Shown: one piece after another, positions 6,820 to 15,204 of the stretch
Position numbering within the stretch: position 1 is the first letter of the stretch
Layout: the number at the start of each line of letters is the position of its first letter
Translations under genes and position numbers: made by a program
Assembly (NCBI GenBank): GCA_030040415.1
Contig: JASHTT010000263.1
Location: forward strand, 1-24,930
Length of the DNA stretch: 24,930 nucleotides
Direction: 5' to 3'
From: Streptosporangiaceae bacterium
GTDB taxonomy: Bacteria; Actinomycetota; Actinomycetes; Streptosporangiales; Streptosporangiaceae
Notes under the pieces: generated by a model
What the model was told of the DNA's origin: nothing
Seen by the model: only the letters and a program-made list of their open reading frames with translations
Database searches by the model: none

Positions 6820-8949
6820 CTACCGGCCAGCCAGGAGTGTGGCAATGCGCGCGGCGGCGGAGTCCGCGCCGCCACGGGGCACCTTCCGGTAGCTGGGGCC
6901 GACACCGCCTTGCGCCAGGGCGCTCCGCATGGCCGCGGCCAAGTCGTCGGCGGAGGTGGTCGCGTAGTCCATTCGGAGCCCGGCGCGGTAGTAGCCGAGC
7001 CGATGGGTGACGAAGTACTGCTGTTCCCAGTGACGGGCTAGCGGGAAGTAGATGAACGGCCGCCCGGCGCCGACCAGTTCCATCGTGGTCGACAGGCCAC
7101 CTTGCACGACGGCCGCGTCGGCGCAGGCCAGGTGCTCGAACAGATCGGGCACATAGCCACGCTTGTCCATGCCTTCGGTATCAGGCAGCAGCCGGGCATC
7201 CAGGCGCGGCCCAGTGACTAGCAGCATCCGCGCCTCTGGCAGCTGCTTGCGAAGGCGGGCGAACGCGTCGCAAGTCAGCAATAGCAGGCTGGCGCCCGCC
7301 GCCGTACCTCCCACAGCCGCCACTAGCAACGGCTGGTCCTGCAGATAGCCAAGCCGACGCCGCAACCGGGCACGATCGCGATAGGCGCCGGGACTGAAGG
7401 GGAGCACGTAAGGCACCGAGGCGAACCACCGGCGCGACCAGGACCGTATTTCCGGTAGACCGGGACCGAACGAACGGTCGGGCAGCTCGTCGAAGGAGCC
7501 GATGAACATGGAAAGGTCGCGCAGGTGCGGGAACCTTTCGCGCTTTTCGATCGAGTCAGCGTTGTAGTCAGCGCACAACTCGGCTTCGCGTGCGTCCTCA
7601 GGGTCGGTAGGCAAGAACCCGATCACGTCGGTCATGAACACATACGGTGCGATCTTCCGCTCCGGGTTCTCGTGCAGGAAGTAGTCGATCTCCCAGCACT
7701 CGTCGCCCACCCACAGGTCGTAGCTGGTGTCCCGGACAACGTCGTCGAACAGCAGGTAGTTCGCGCAGAAGATCTCATCCATGCGGCGGAACGCGTAGAA
7801 GGCAGGCAGGTCGTGGTCCGCAGCCTCAGACTCCCAGTGCGCCGACTCGCAGGCCATCTCGGCGCTCGCCGGGTGAATGATCTCGCCTTTCTCGGCGAGC
7901 ACGTCGGTGACCGGTGGTTGCGCCCACCAGTGGATCTCCAGGTCCGGCACGCGCCTCCGAACGGCGCGCGCAATGGCCAGGTCACGCTGGATATGGCCGA
8001 GGCCGATCGGGGAGGAGATCCACAGCGCCCGACGGCGGCGGCCGTGGCTGGCCTGCCAGGGGATCTGCTTCTGCGGCCTGGGCACCAGCCTGTTGGCGAA
8101 GTCGCGGATAGCGTGATTCACCACAACCGGATACCGGACGTGCGGCGCGTGCCCGCCGCCTCCTATCACAAGGAGTTCGGCGCTGGTAAGTTCGGCGATC
8201 CGCCGGGCCCGTTCGGGCGGGACGATCTTGTCCTGGTCGCCGCCGATGACCAGGACCGGGCATGTCAGGGCGCGGCAGAGCCGGGTCGCCTCGGCCTCAT
8301 CAGCGATCTGACGTGGCGCGTCGGCATCACGCAGCATTGTGTCGGCGTCGGTTTGGATGCCCCACTCGACGAGATCGTCGTAGGGCTTGGTCGAGTGTGG
8401 CTCGGTGGCGACCTGCGACATGAAGAATTCGACGTATCCCCGCCAGTCCCGCCGCCAGTAGTGCCTGTTTTCCTTCGCCCACCCCTCGGCGGTGTCAACG
8501 ACGTCGTCGAAGGAGACCTCAGACTGCTTCCACGGATCCGCTGGCGGGATCGGCAAGGTCGGTGCGATCGCGACGATACCGGTCACCCGTTGCGGCTCGG
8601 TCGTCGCGAATAGCAAGGCCCAGATGAAGCCCGTGCAGAACCCGGCGAGCACCGCGCGCTCGGTACCGGTCGCGTCGAGTATGGCCCGGATGTCACTGGT
8701 AACAACGGCGTCGGCGTAGGCGGCTGGGTCCTTGGGCCGGTCGGACAGGCCGTTGCCGCGCGGGTCAAAAGTGATCACCCGGTAGTGCCTGGCAAGGAAC
8801 GGCACCTGCATCTTCCAGTGCCTAGAGTCCAAGATCGCCCAGGTGGGTAGCAGCAGAACGGTCTGCTGACCGCTGCCGTGCACCTCGTAGTAGATCCGCG
8901 CTCCAGCGTTGACAACGTATCCCGACTCGTCAGGCAGTCGTGCGCGCAT
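6820..8949 (-). CDS. Alpha/beta-hydrolase fused to a GT-B (MurG/MGT-like) glycosyltransferase
   Basis: One uninterrupted frame of about 709 residues carries two enzymes. Residues 1 to about 290 are an alpha/beta-hydrolase: oxyanion-region 'LLLPTW', 'FDPRGNGLSDRP', a nucleophile elbow G-F-C-T-G with Cys105 in place of the usual Ser, an acid in GGDQDK (about D240) and His267 in GGGGHAPH. Residues about 305-709 are a GT-B glycosyltransferase: the Gly-rich start 'SSPIGLGHIQRDLAIARA', a C-terminal nucleotide-sugar site 'VVQGGLSTTMELVGAG' and the 'EQQYFVTHRLG' region seen in MurG/UGT-like enzymes. The ATG at 8949 is preferred because GAAGGG lies about nine bases upstream; it abuts the alternative ATG at 8958. 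The gene follows the LAL regulator on the same strand with 132 bp between them containing a strong palindrome. The cytosolic role, sugar donor and acceptor are unknown. Confidence 0.88.
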   Translation of the reverse strand: MRARLPDESGYVVNAGARIYYEVHGSGQQTVLLLPTWAILDSRHWKMQVPFLARHYRVITFDPRGNGLSDRPKDPAAYADAVVTSDIRAILDATGTERAVLAGFCTGFIWALLFATTEPQRVTGIVAIAPTLPIPPADPWKQSEVSFDDVVDTAEGWAKENRHYWRRDWRGYVEFFMSQVATEPHSTKPYDDLVEWGIQTDADTMLRDADAPRQIADEAEATRLCRALTCPVLVIGGDQDKIVPPERARRIAELTSAELLVIGGGGHAPHVRYPVVVNHAIRDFANRLVPRPQKQIPWQASHGRRRRALWISSPIGLGHIQRDLAIARAVRRRVPDLEIHWWAQPPVTDVLAEKGEIIHPASAEMACESAHWESEAADHDLPAFYAFRRMDEIFCANYLLFDDVVRDTSYDLWVGDECWEIDYFLHENPERKIAPYVFMTDVIGFLPTDPEDAREAELCADYNADSIEKRERFPHLRDLSMFIGSFDELPDRSFGPGLPEIRSWSRRWFASVPYVLPFSPGAYRDRARLRRRLGYLQDQPLLVAAVGGTAAGASLLLLTCDAFARLRKQLPEARMLLVTGPRLDARLLPDTEGMDKRGYVPDLFEHLACADAAVVQGGLSTTMELVGAGRPFIYFPLARHWEQQYFVTHRLGYYRAGLRMDYATTSADDLAAAMRSALAQGGVGPSYRKVPRGGADSAAARIATLLAGR

Positions 8950-9054
8950 CAGTTGCATCCCTTCACCGGGCCGTTGTCACCGGAGTGGGCACCCGGAGGT
9001 CACCCGACCACATGGGCCGCCACCATCATGGCCACTACGGCCCGGCCGGGGTCA

Positions 9055-9070
9055 GTAGGGAAATCCCTAG
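9055..9070. promoter_or_regulatory. Palindromic operator-like site, GTAGGGAAATCCCTAG
   Basis: The dyad TAGGGA-AA-TCCCTA is perfect and lies about 105-120 bases upstream of the fusion gene start, just past the LAL regulator stop. It matches 15 of 16 positions of CTVGGGAWWTCCCBAG, the site I recall being reported for the LuxR-type antibiotic regulator PimM (recalled, not checked). A related GGGGA-T-TCCCC dyad lies at 11567-11577. Binding by the neighbouring LuxR-type regulator is inference. Confidence 0.55.
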
Positions 9071-9081
9071 GTACCCGGCGC

Positions 9082-11436
9082 TTACCGCCCGGGGGCGAAC
9101 AGGCGCTGCGCCACGGCCCAGGCTGCCACCTCGGCCCGGCTGCGGACGTCCAGCTTGGACATCAGATGATGCAGGTGGACCTCTGCGGTCTTTTCAGAGA
9201 TCCCGAGCGCCCCGCCGATCTGCCGGTTGGTCCGGCCAGCGGCAACTAGCGCCGCCACCTGTCGCTCGCGCGGGGTGAGCCGTATCTGCTGCTCGCGGTC
9301 AGGATCACTGGGCGCGGCGCCCGACGCGACCGCCAGCGCGAGATCCGCAGCCCGCTGCGTGGACATCGTCCGCCCAGCGTGGATGAGCCGGTCCGCATCC
9401 TGAGGCCCCAATGCCCCGACGAGTACCCTCTCCAGTGCCGAGATCCTCGCCTGCTCAGCGTCGGGTGGGCGGGCGGCCAGCCCAGCGCGCAGCGCCGCGG
9501 CCGCGCCCGTCAGCCGAGCGGCGGTCTCGTAGCGCGCCTGTTCGCTGGCGACGTAAGCGAGCGCTTCCTGGCACTGGGCAACGCCCCTGGGATCGTTGAC
9601 GCTGGTATAGATCCGCAGCGCCTCCGCCAGCAGCGGGAGCGCCTCCGCCAGCCGGCCCTGGCTGCTCTGCGTCGTTCCAAGACCCCATGCCGACCATGCC
9701 ACCGCCCACGGGTAGTCGAGTTCACGGAAGTCCCGCAGGCTCGCCCGGAACAGTTCGGCGGCGGCATCCAGGTCACCGCGATCCCGTGCCAGCAGGCCGA
9801 GGTCGTGCCGCGCCCACGCCACACCCTGGGTGTTGCCTCCCTTGCGGAAGCCCGCCTCCGCCCGCTGATGCCACTCAGCAGAGGTATCCCACTCGCCACG
9901 GGCCCGGGCAACGTGCCCTAGAAAGGCGCACGCGATGGCCGCCCGGCGCATGTCATCACGACCCTCGCTGCGCTCAAGCGCCTGGAGCAACAGGTCCTGG
10001 GCACAGCCTGGGTCCCCCGCTGCCCAGGCAAGTGCTCCGCCCACGATGAGCACGCCGTCCAGCCCGTCCTCGGCGGCGGTGTTGCCATGAGCTGCCGGGT
10101 TAGCTGTGCCGATGGCCAGCGGCAGGACCGCGTCCAGCAAGGCCCGGCCATTGCCCGGGTCACCGCGGGTGTAGTGGTACCAGCCGAGCGCGGTGGCCAG
10201 CGAAAGTGCCTGGGCGAGCTGCCCTGTGTCCAGGCAGTGATCCAGCGCGGCACGCAGATCCGCCTGGTGCCGACCCACCCGCAGCACCCAGGCCCGTTCT
10301 TCTGGCAGGCCGATAGCGGCCTCGAACTGCGCCGCCAGGCCCGCGTAGTGGGCAGCGTGCCTGGCCTGCGCCTCTTCGGCTTCGGCACGGGAGGCCAGCT
10401 GTTCCACCGCGAACTCGCGCAGGCTCTCCAGCATGGTGAACTCAGCTGTGTCCTGGTCACCGGGCAGACGCCGGATCAGGCTCTTCTCGAGCAGCGACGC
10501 AACGCCGGCCAGCGTCTCAGCAGCTGGCATGCCGCAGACGCTGGCGGCGTCCGCGAGCGACCACCGGCCGGCGAACACCGACAGCTGCCGAAACAGCGCC
10601 TGCTCACTGGGATCGAGCAGGTCATAGCTCCAGGCGATGGCGCTGCGTAGCGCCCGCTGGCGAGCCGGCACGTCCCGCGTGCTCCCGGTCAGCACCTCCA
10701 TCCGACTGCCGAGCCGGGACACCAGCTCTCCGGGCGTCAATACCTTTAGCCGGGCGGCGGCCAGCTCAATCGCCAGCGGCAGGCCCTCGAGCTGGATGCA
10801 GGCGCGCACCAGCAACGGAGCGTTGGCCAACGTAAGGCCGAACTCCGGGCTGGTCCGCCGGGCACGGTCCAGCAGCAGCGCAACGGACGGATTCGCCGCC
10901 AGGCCGCTGAGGTCCGCGACGTCAGCAGATCCGGGCATTGCCAGCGGCGGAACCAGAAACTCCTGCTCGGCGGACAGCCGGAGCCGTTCCCGGCTGGTGG
11001 CGAGCACCCGCAACCGGGGACAGGCAGTGAGCACGCGGCCGACGTCGGGAGCTGCGGCCAGCAGATGCTCGCAGTTGTCCAGGACAACGAGCCGCTCCTC
11101 GTTGCCAATGGCCGCGGCCACCTGGCCAATAAGATCCGTGCCGACGGGCGATTCCACGCCCACAGCCTGGGAGAGCTCCACCATCACCAGCGCCGGATCC
11201 CGGACCGGCGCCAGATCGACGAACACCGCGGCGCATCCATTGCGCTCGGCATAGGCCGTCGCGCAGGCGACGGCGAGACGGGTCTTGCCGATGCCCGGCG
11301 GCCCGGTGAGCGTCACTAGCCGACTGTGGGCAAGGGCGAGCATTCCAGATACAGCTGCCAGCTCCCCGCCCCGGCCGACAAACAGGTCAGCCGGCTGCGG
11401 CAGGCCATTGCCCGACGCGCCCCTCGGGTCTCGCAT
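9082..11436 (-). CDS. LAL-family transcriptional regulator (NB-ARC/AAA ATPase, TPR-like, LuxR HTH)
   Basis: A 784-residue regulator. The ATPase domain has Walker A GPPGIGKT at residues 45-52 and Walker B 'RLVVLDNCEHLL' near 114-125, with a further 'LEGLPLAIELAA' motif typical of NB-ARC/STAND ATPases. Residues about 330-700 are Ala/Leu-rich helical repeats of TPR type. The C-terminal LuxR/NarL helix-turn-helix is at 720-784 (LTPRERQVAALVAAG, then SEKTAEVHLHHLMSKL). STAND ATPases of this kind act as ligand-gated switches. The ATG at 11436 is the first start after an in-frame TAA seven codons upstream. The gene is divergent from the P450 operon across 179 bp and precedes the hydrolase-glycosyltransferase gene, so it is the obvious candidate regulator of both; that is inferred. 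Confidence 0.93.
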   Translation of the reverse strand: MRDPRGASGNGLPQPADLFVGRGGELAAVSGMLALAHSRLVTLTGPPGIGKTRLAVACATAYAERNGCAAVFVDLAPVRDPALVMVELSQAVGVESPVGTDLIGQVAAAIGNEERLVVLDNCEHLLAAAPDVGRVLTACPRLRVLATSRERLRLSAEQEFLVPPLAMPGSADVADLSGLAANPSVALLLDRARRTSPEFGLTLANAPLLVRACIQLEGLPLAIELAAARLKVLTPGELVSRLGSRMEVLTGSTRDVPARQRALRSAIAWSYDLLDPSEQALFRQLSVFAGRWSLADAASVCGMPAAETLAGVASLLEKSLIRRLPGDQDTAEFTMLESLREFAVEQLASRAEAEEAQARHAAHYAGLAAQFEAAIGLPEERAWVLRVGRHQADLRAALDHCLDTGQLAQALSLATALGWYHYTRGDPGNGRALLDAVLPLAIGTANPAAHGNTAAEDGLDGVLIVGGALAWAAGDPGCAQDLLLQALERSEGRDDMRRAAIACAFLGHVARARGEWDTSAEWHQRAEAGFRKGGNTQGVAWARHDLGLLARDRGDLDAAAELFRASLRDFRELDYPWAVAWSAWGLGTTQSSQGRLAEALPLLAEALRIYTSVNDPRGVAQCQEALAYVASEQARYETAARLTGAAAALRAGLAARPPDAEQARISALERVLVGALGPQDADRLIHAGRTMSTQRAADLALAVASGAAPSDPDREQQIRLTPRERQVAALVAAGRTNRQIGGALGISEKTAEVHLHHLMSKLDVRSRAEVAAWAVAQRLFAPGR

Positions 11437-11566
11437 CCGACCGCCCCGCCCCGTCGCTTATTCGTGCAGCCAGGAGGCCATACCCGAGCATACGAAGATC
11501 CACCGCCGGTCGCCATCGCTCGCCGGGCACGGGCAGCGCCGCGCCGCCTCACGCATACCCATGTAG

Positions 11567-11577
11567 GGGGATTCCCC
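11567..11577. promoter_or_regulatory. Palindrome GGGGATTCCCC in the divergent LAL/P450-operon promoter region
   Basis: GGGGA-T-TCCCC is a perfect dyad 38 bases before the operon start, embedded in TAGGGGGATTCCCCAATA. It shares the TAGGG..TCCC pattern with the site at 9055-9070 but has an odd centre. A second short palindrome, ACCGCGGT, lies at 11581-11588. It is a candidate operator for divergent control. Confidence 0.45.
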
Positions 11578-11615
11578 AATACCGCGGTGACAGCCCGCAC
11601 CCGTACAACAGGTCC

Positions 11616-12038
11616 ATGACTACAACCCGCGACCACGGGATGGCCCGCGCAGTGGCGCGGCCGGAGTGCGTCGGCGCGTTCCTGGAGGGCCTCGCGCTCC
11701 AGGATTTCGGCCGGCTCGCCCGTGCGCTCGCTGCCGACGCCCGGCTGCGCGCGCTGTTGCCCGGGGGGCTGCGGGAGTGGTCCGGTGCCGAGGTCATCGC
11801 GGACCGGTTCGCGCGCTGGTTTGCCGAGACAAAGGAATTTCAGCTCGTCGATGCCGCTATCAGCACGGTCGAGGGCCGCCTGCAGCTGCGATGGCGGCTG
11901 CGGCTGCAGGCGGAGCGGCTGGGCCCCGGCTGGTTCACCGTGGAGCAGCAGGCCTACGCCGACGCCAGCGAGGACGGCCGCATCACGCAGCTCGACCTGC
12001 TCTGCACGGGCTACCTGCCCGAGGCCGGCGATGACTGA
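11616..12038 (+). CDS. NTF2/SnoaL-like protein
   Basis: A 140-residue protein with the pattern of the NTF2-like fold: an N-terminal helix with 'FLEGLALQDFGRLARALAADARLRALLPGG', then 'WSGAEVIADRFARWF', then alternating strands ending in 'DGRITQLDLLCTGYLP'. Members include polyketide cyclases, isomerases, hydrolases and non-catalytic ligand binders. The opening 'FLEGLALQDFGRLARAL' is typical of stand-alone SnoaL-like proteins. It is the first gene of the operon, with a weak ribosome site (AGG, three bases before the ATG), and its last eight bases overlap the P450 start (ATGACTGA). The reaction cannot be assigned. A pocket or isomerase role on the P450 substrate or product is inference. Confidence 0.75.
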   Translation: MTTTRDHGMARAVARPECVGAFLEGLALQDFGRLARALAADARLRALLPGGLREWSGAEVIADRFARWFAETKEFQLVDAAISTVEGRLQLRWRLRLQAERLGPGWFTVEQQAYADASEDGRITQLDLLCTGYLPEAGDD

Positions 12039-13272
12039 CACGCTCGCCACCTGGGGTGGCTGGGACCCGGCCATCCGCGACGACCCGTTCGGTCACTTCG
12101 CGCAGGCCCGGGCCCGCTGCCCGGTGCAGAAGGCACGCCTCGCGGACGGTCACCCCGCCTGGGTCGTGCTTGGCTACGACGCTGCCCGGCAAGCGCTTAG
12201 CGACCCCCGCATCTCCAAGGACATGCTCGCCGCCCTGCAAGACAACGGCGATGTCGTTGCCGAAGGCCTGCCCGGGCCGGAGTTCTCCCGGCACATGCTC
12301 AACGTCGATCCGCCCGACCACACCCGACTAAGGCGGCTGGTCTCCCGGGCCTTCGCGCCGTCGCGGGTCGCCGCCCTTGAGCCGGCTATCCGGACGATCG
12401 CCGACAGCCTGCTCGATGAGCTGAACGCCGCAGGCCCCACCGCCACCGTCGACTTGATCGAGGGGTACGCACATCCGCTGCCGTTCCGGGTGATCGGTGA
12501 ACTGCTGGGCATCCCCGAAGCAGATCGTGCACAGTTGCATGCCTGGTTTCAGGTTCTGCTGACCGGGTGGGTCGGTGACCCGCCGGCGGAGGCAGTCGAG
12601 GCGTCCGACGGGATCGTCGCTTACCTGGCTGAGCTAGCCGCCGCCAAACGCCGCAGCCCCGCCGACGACCTGGTCAGCGTGCTGGTCGCCGCCGAAGACG
12701 ACTCGCTCACCACCCAAGAGCTGCTGTCGACCCTCTTCCAGCTCATCGTCGCCGGGCACGACACCACGGCCAGCCTCATCGGCAACGGCGTGGTGGCCCT
12801 GCTCGACCACCCTGGCCAGCTCCAGGCACTGCTGGCCGATCTCGGGCAGTTGCCAGCAGCGGTCGACGAGCTCATGCGGTTCACCGCACCCGTCCCCCAT
12901 GCCACGTTCCGGGTAACGGCCGAGCCGGTGACCCTGGCCGGTGTGCGGATACCCGCACACGAACAGGTCCTGGTGTGCTTGGGATCGGCCAACCGCGATC
13001 CGGGCCGGTTCCCCGCACCCGACGTCCTCGACATCGGCCGGCGCCAGAACGGGCCGAATCTCGGCTTCGGCCACGGCATTCATTACTGCCTCGGCGCGCC
13101 GCTGGCCCGGCTCGAAGCCAGAGTGGCCTTCGAGGCCCTGCTCGGCCGTCACGCCGGCCTGCGGCTCGCCGTCGACCGCCACGCGCTCACCTGGACCCAC
13201 GGCGATGGCCTTGTCCTGCGCGGCCTCGCCGCCCTTCCCGTCGTTCTCGGGCCCGCCCGAAACCAGCCATGA
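12031..13272 (+). CDS. Cytochrome P450
   Basis: A 413-residue soluble bacterial class I P450. The I-helix has AGHDTT at 241-246, where Asp-Thr is the oxygen-activating pair. The K-helix has ExxR (E280, R283). The heme loop FGHGIHYCLG is at 347-356 with Cys353 as the thiolate ligand. The C-helix has 'DHTRLRR' (His97, Arg101). All key residues are present and length is normal. The ATG at 12031 is chosen because it overlaps the preceding stop and starts the family-like 'DPAIRDDPFGHFAQARARCPV'; the frame is open further left but that part is antisense-like noise. No ferredoxin or ferredoxin reductase gene is adjacent, so electron donors must come from elsewhere. The substrate is unknown; the family context suggests CYP105/107-like monooxygenases of secondary metabolism. 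Confidence 0.95.
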   Translation: MTDTLATWGGWDPAIRDDPFGHFAQARARCPVQKARLADGHPAWVVLGYDAARQALSDPRISKDMLAALQDNGDVVAEGLPGPEFSRHMLNVDPPDHTRLRRLVSRAFAPSRVAALEPAIRTIADSLLDELNAAGPTATVDLIEGYAHPLPFRVIGELLGIPEADRAQLHAWFQVLLTGWVGDPPAEAVEASDGIVAYLAELAAAKRRSPADDLVSVLVAAEDDSLTTQELLSTLFQLIVAGHDTTASLIGNGVVALLDHPGQLQALLADLGQLPAAVDELMRFTAPVPHATFRVTAEPVTLAGVRIPAHEQVLVCLGSANRDPGRFPAPDVLDIGRRQNGPNLGFGHGIHYCLGAPLARLEARVAFEALLGRHAGLRLAVDRHALTWTHGDGLVLRGLAALPVVLGPARNQP

Positions 13273-13291
13273 CCAACATCCCATCCAGGAG

Positions 13292-13297
13292 AAGGAG
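13292..13297 (+). promoter_or_regulatory. Strong ribosome-binding site of the OsmC-like gene
   Basis: AAGGAG stands six bases before the ATG at 13304 in AGAAGGAGATACAAATG. This is far stronger than the site of the first operon gene, so the OsmC-like protein is probably made in excess of the others. It also fixes the start. Confidence 0.6.
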
Positions 13298-13303
13298 ATA
13301 CAA

Positions 13304-13864
13304 ATGACCATCACCGATCGCCCCGTCGACAACGGCGTGAACGTCGCCGCCCTGCTCGGTGCACGCGACGCGCTGTCCGCCGCACCCGAAGCTGCCCAGT
13401 TCACCTGGCGCGCCAGCTGCACCTGGCGGCACGGCACCCACAGCCACTCCAATGTGTCCGGGTTCACCGGCCTGGGCGGTGAGCAACAGCACCGCAACAC
13501 GTATGAGTTCGACGTCGATCACCCCGAGTGCTTCGCGTCGGAGGACAACGGCGCCACGCCGGTGGAGTTCGTCCTGGTCGGCCTCGTCGGGTGCCTGACC
13601 GCAGGCGTCGCCGCAGTCGCACAGCACAGGGGAATCCAGCTCCGGTCGGTCAACGCCACGATCGAAGGCCAGATGAACATCCTGGGCATCCTGGGCGCCG
13701 ATCCCGACGTGCGTAACGGCTTCGAGGCCATCACGGTCAGGTTCGCCATCGACGCCGACGCCTCCCGCGACGACATCGAGGCGCTGGTTGCCCAGTCGCA
13801 GAAGCGCTCGGCGGTATTCGACGTCGTGACCAACCCGACCAAGGTGCTCGTCGAAGTGGCCTGA
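13304..13864 (+). CDS. OsmC-family protein
   Basis: A 186-residue protein of the OsmC/Ohr fold, which includes thiol peroxidases that reduce organic hydroperoxides. The central helix has the family pattern 'TPVEFVLVGLVGCLTAGVAAVA' with Cys97 in the position of the reactive helix cysteine. Other cysteines are Cys39 and Cys76 (HPECF). The usual pair separated by about 60 residues is matched by Cys39 and Cys97 (58 apart), which is suggestive. The C-terminal half has the expected 'FEAITVRFAIDAD' strand and the final 'KRSAVFDVVTNPTKVLVEV'. The start is set by the strong ribosome site. It sits between the P450 and the FAD monooxygenase, 31 bp after the former and 23 bp before the latter, so a role in removing peroxide by-products is plausible but inferred. 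Confidence 0.88.
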   Translation: MTITDRPVDNGVNVAALLGARDALSAAPEAAQFTWRASCTWRHGTHSHSNVSGFTGLGGEQQHRNTYEFDVDHPECFASEDNGATPVEFVLVGLVGCLTAGVAAVAQHRGIQLRSVNATIEGQMNILGILGADPDVRNGFEAITVRFAIDADASRDDIEALVAQSQKRSAVFDVVTNPTKVLVEVA

Positions 13865-13887
13865 CCGCCACGATCCGGCCGCGCGTT

Positions 13888-15129
13888 ATGGAGACTGAGG
13901 CAGTCGTCATCGGCGCTGGGCATGCCGGCCTGGCAATGAGTCGTCGGCTCACCGAGCGCTCCATCGAACACGTCGTGCTCGAGCGCGGTGAGGTGGCAAA
14001 TTCTTGGCGCACACAACGCTGGCCTGGCCTGCGGCTGCTTACTCCGAACTGGCAGACCCGCCTGCCAGGATGCGGCTACGCCGGCGACGACCCCGACGGC
14101 TTCATGCCCGTGGCAGACGTTGTGGCCGTCCTCAGGCGCTACGCCCGCCACGTCGGTGCGCCGGTGCGTACCGGCGTGACGGTGCGCACTGTGCGCACCG
14201 CGTCCCGGGGCTTCGAGGTCCAGGCCAACGACGAGGTGCTTTACGCCCGCGCCGTCGTGTTGGCGACTGGGGCGTGCGCTCTGCCCGCGATCCCTGCGGT
14301 CGCTGGCGCCATCCCGCCGTCGATCATGACGCTTAGCCCGCTCACCTATCACGATCCAGGCCAACTCCCCGACGGCGGAGTGCTCGTCGTGGGGGCATCG
14401 GCCTCCGGCGTCCAACTTGCCGCTGAGATCCACCGGTCGGGACGCCCGGTGACCCTGGCGGTCGGCGAGCACGTCCGGCTGCCCCGCAGCTATCGCGGCC
14501 GCGATGTTTTCTGGTGGCTGGAGGCTACCGGCCTGCTGGCTGAGCGCTACGACCAGATCGACGACCTCATCAGGGCCCGACACCTGCCGTCCCCGCAGTT
14601 GTCCGGAACTCCCGAAGCGCCGCTGACCGATCTCAACTCGCTCACAGCGCAAGGGGTACGCATCGTCGGCCGACTTGGCCGCGTCGCCGACGGTGTGGCC
14701 CAGTTCTCCGGGTCGCTCGCCAACACCTGCGCCCTCGCCGACCTGAAAATGAACCGGTTCCTGAACCGGGTTGACGACTGGGCCGACACCTCGGGTCACG
14801 GCGATGAGCTTCCGCCGGCGCACCGCTTCGCACCGACGCGCGTCGATCCCGACACTCCGCTGGAACTGGACTTGACCACGGGGGAGATCACCACAGTGCT
14901 GTGGGCGACCGGTTTCCGGCCCGACTACTCCTGGCTCGCCGTTCCCATCCGTGACCGCGTCGGTCACATCCGCCACGACGGCGGCGTGGTCACCGACGCC
15001 CCCGGGCTCTACGTCCTGGGCCTGCCGGTGCTCCGCACCCGCGCCTCCACGTACATCCACGGCGCAGCCGACGATTCCGACGCCCTGGCCGCCCACCTGC
15101 ATTCCTTCCTCTGCAGCCGACGTCGATGA
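13888..15129 (+). CDS. FAD/NADPH-dependent flavoprotein monooxygenase (class B-like)
   Basis: A 413-residue two-dinucleotide-fold flavoprotein. The FAD-binding Rossmann motif GAGHAG is at 9-14 after a beta strand. A second Rossmann motif GASASG at 169-174 binds NADPH. Between them 'TLSPLTYHDPGQLPDGG' resembles the FMO/BVMO fingerprint region. 'VLWATGFRPDYSW' near the C-terminus is the typical ATG motif, and 'GLYVLGLPVLRT' follows. Such proteins oxygenate N or S atoms or perform Baeyer-Villiger reactions; a regular oxidoreductase is possible. It is the last gene of the operon, 23 bp after the OsmC-like gene. It has its own FAD and NADPH sites and needs no partner protein. Substrate unknown. 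Confidence 0.9.
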   Translation: METEAVVIGAGHAGLAMSRRLTERSIEHVVLERGEVANSWRTQRWPGLRLLTPNWQTRLPGCGYAGDDPDGFMPVADVVAVLRRYARHVGAPVRTGVTVRTVRTASRGFEVQANDEVLYARAVVLATGACALPAIPAVAGAIPPSIMTLSPLTYHDPGQLPDGGVLVVGASASGVQLAAEIHRSGRPVTLAVGEHVRLPRSYRGRDVFWWLEATGLLAERYDQIDDLIRARHLPSPQLSGTPEAPLTDLNSLTAQGVRIVGRLGRVADGVAQFSGSLANTCALADLKMNRFLNRVDDWADTSGHGDELPPAHRFAPTRVDPDTPLELDLTTGEITTVLWATGFRPDYSWLAVPIRDRVGHIRHDGGVVTDAPGLYVLGLPVLRTRASTYIHGAADDSDALAAHLHSFLCSRRR

Positions 15130-15204
15130 GAACCCGCCGCGGGTGCCACCGTCATCGGGATAGCGCAGCCACAGAGGCGGGAACGCGTGATCTGACCGGC
15201 CGTT

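Noticed and set aside
6444..6905. N-terminal extension of the solute-binding protein
   Set aside because: The lipoprotein signal begins at the ATG 6443 with a good ribosome site; the upstream part lacks signal-peptide logic.
11722..12030. N-terminal extension of the P450
   Set aside because: It overlaps the NTF2-like gene in another frame, while the ATG at 12031 starts a normal-length P450 with the classic overlap.
12941..13303. Upstream extension of the OsmC-like frame
   Set aside because: It lies within the P450 coding region; the ATG at 13304 has a strong ribosome site.
13287..13306. Similarity of the OsmC-like leader to the phage T7 gene 10 ribosome site
   Set aside because: Reflects a strong Shine-Dalgarno and chance A/T-rich spacing; no other vector or phage sequence nearby.
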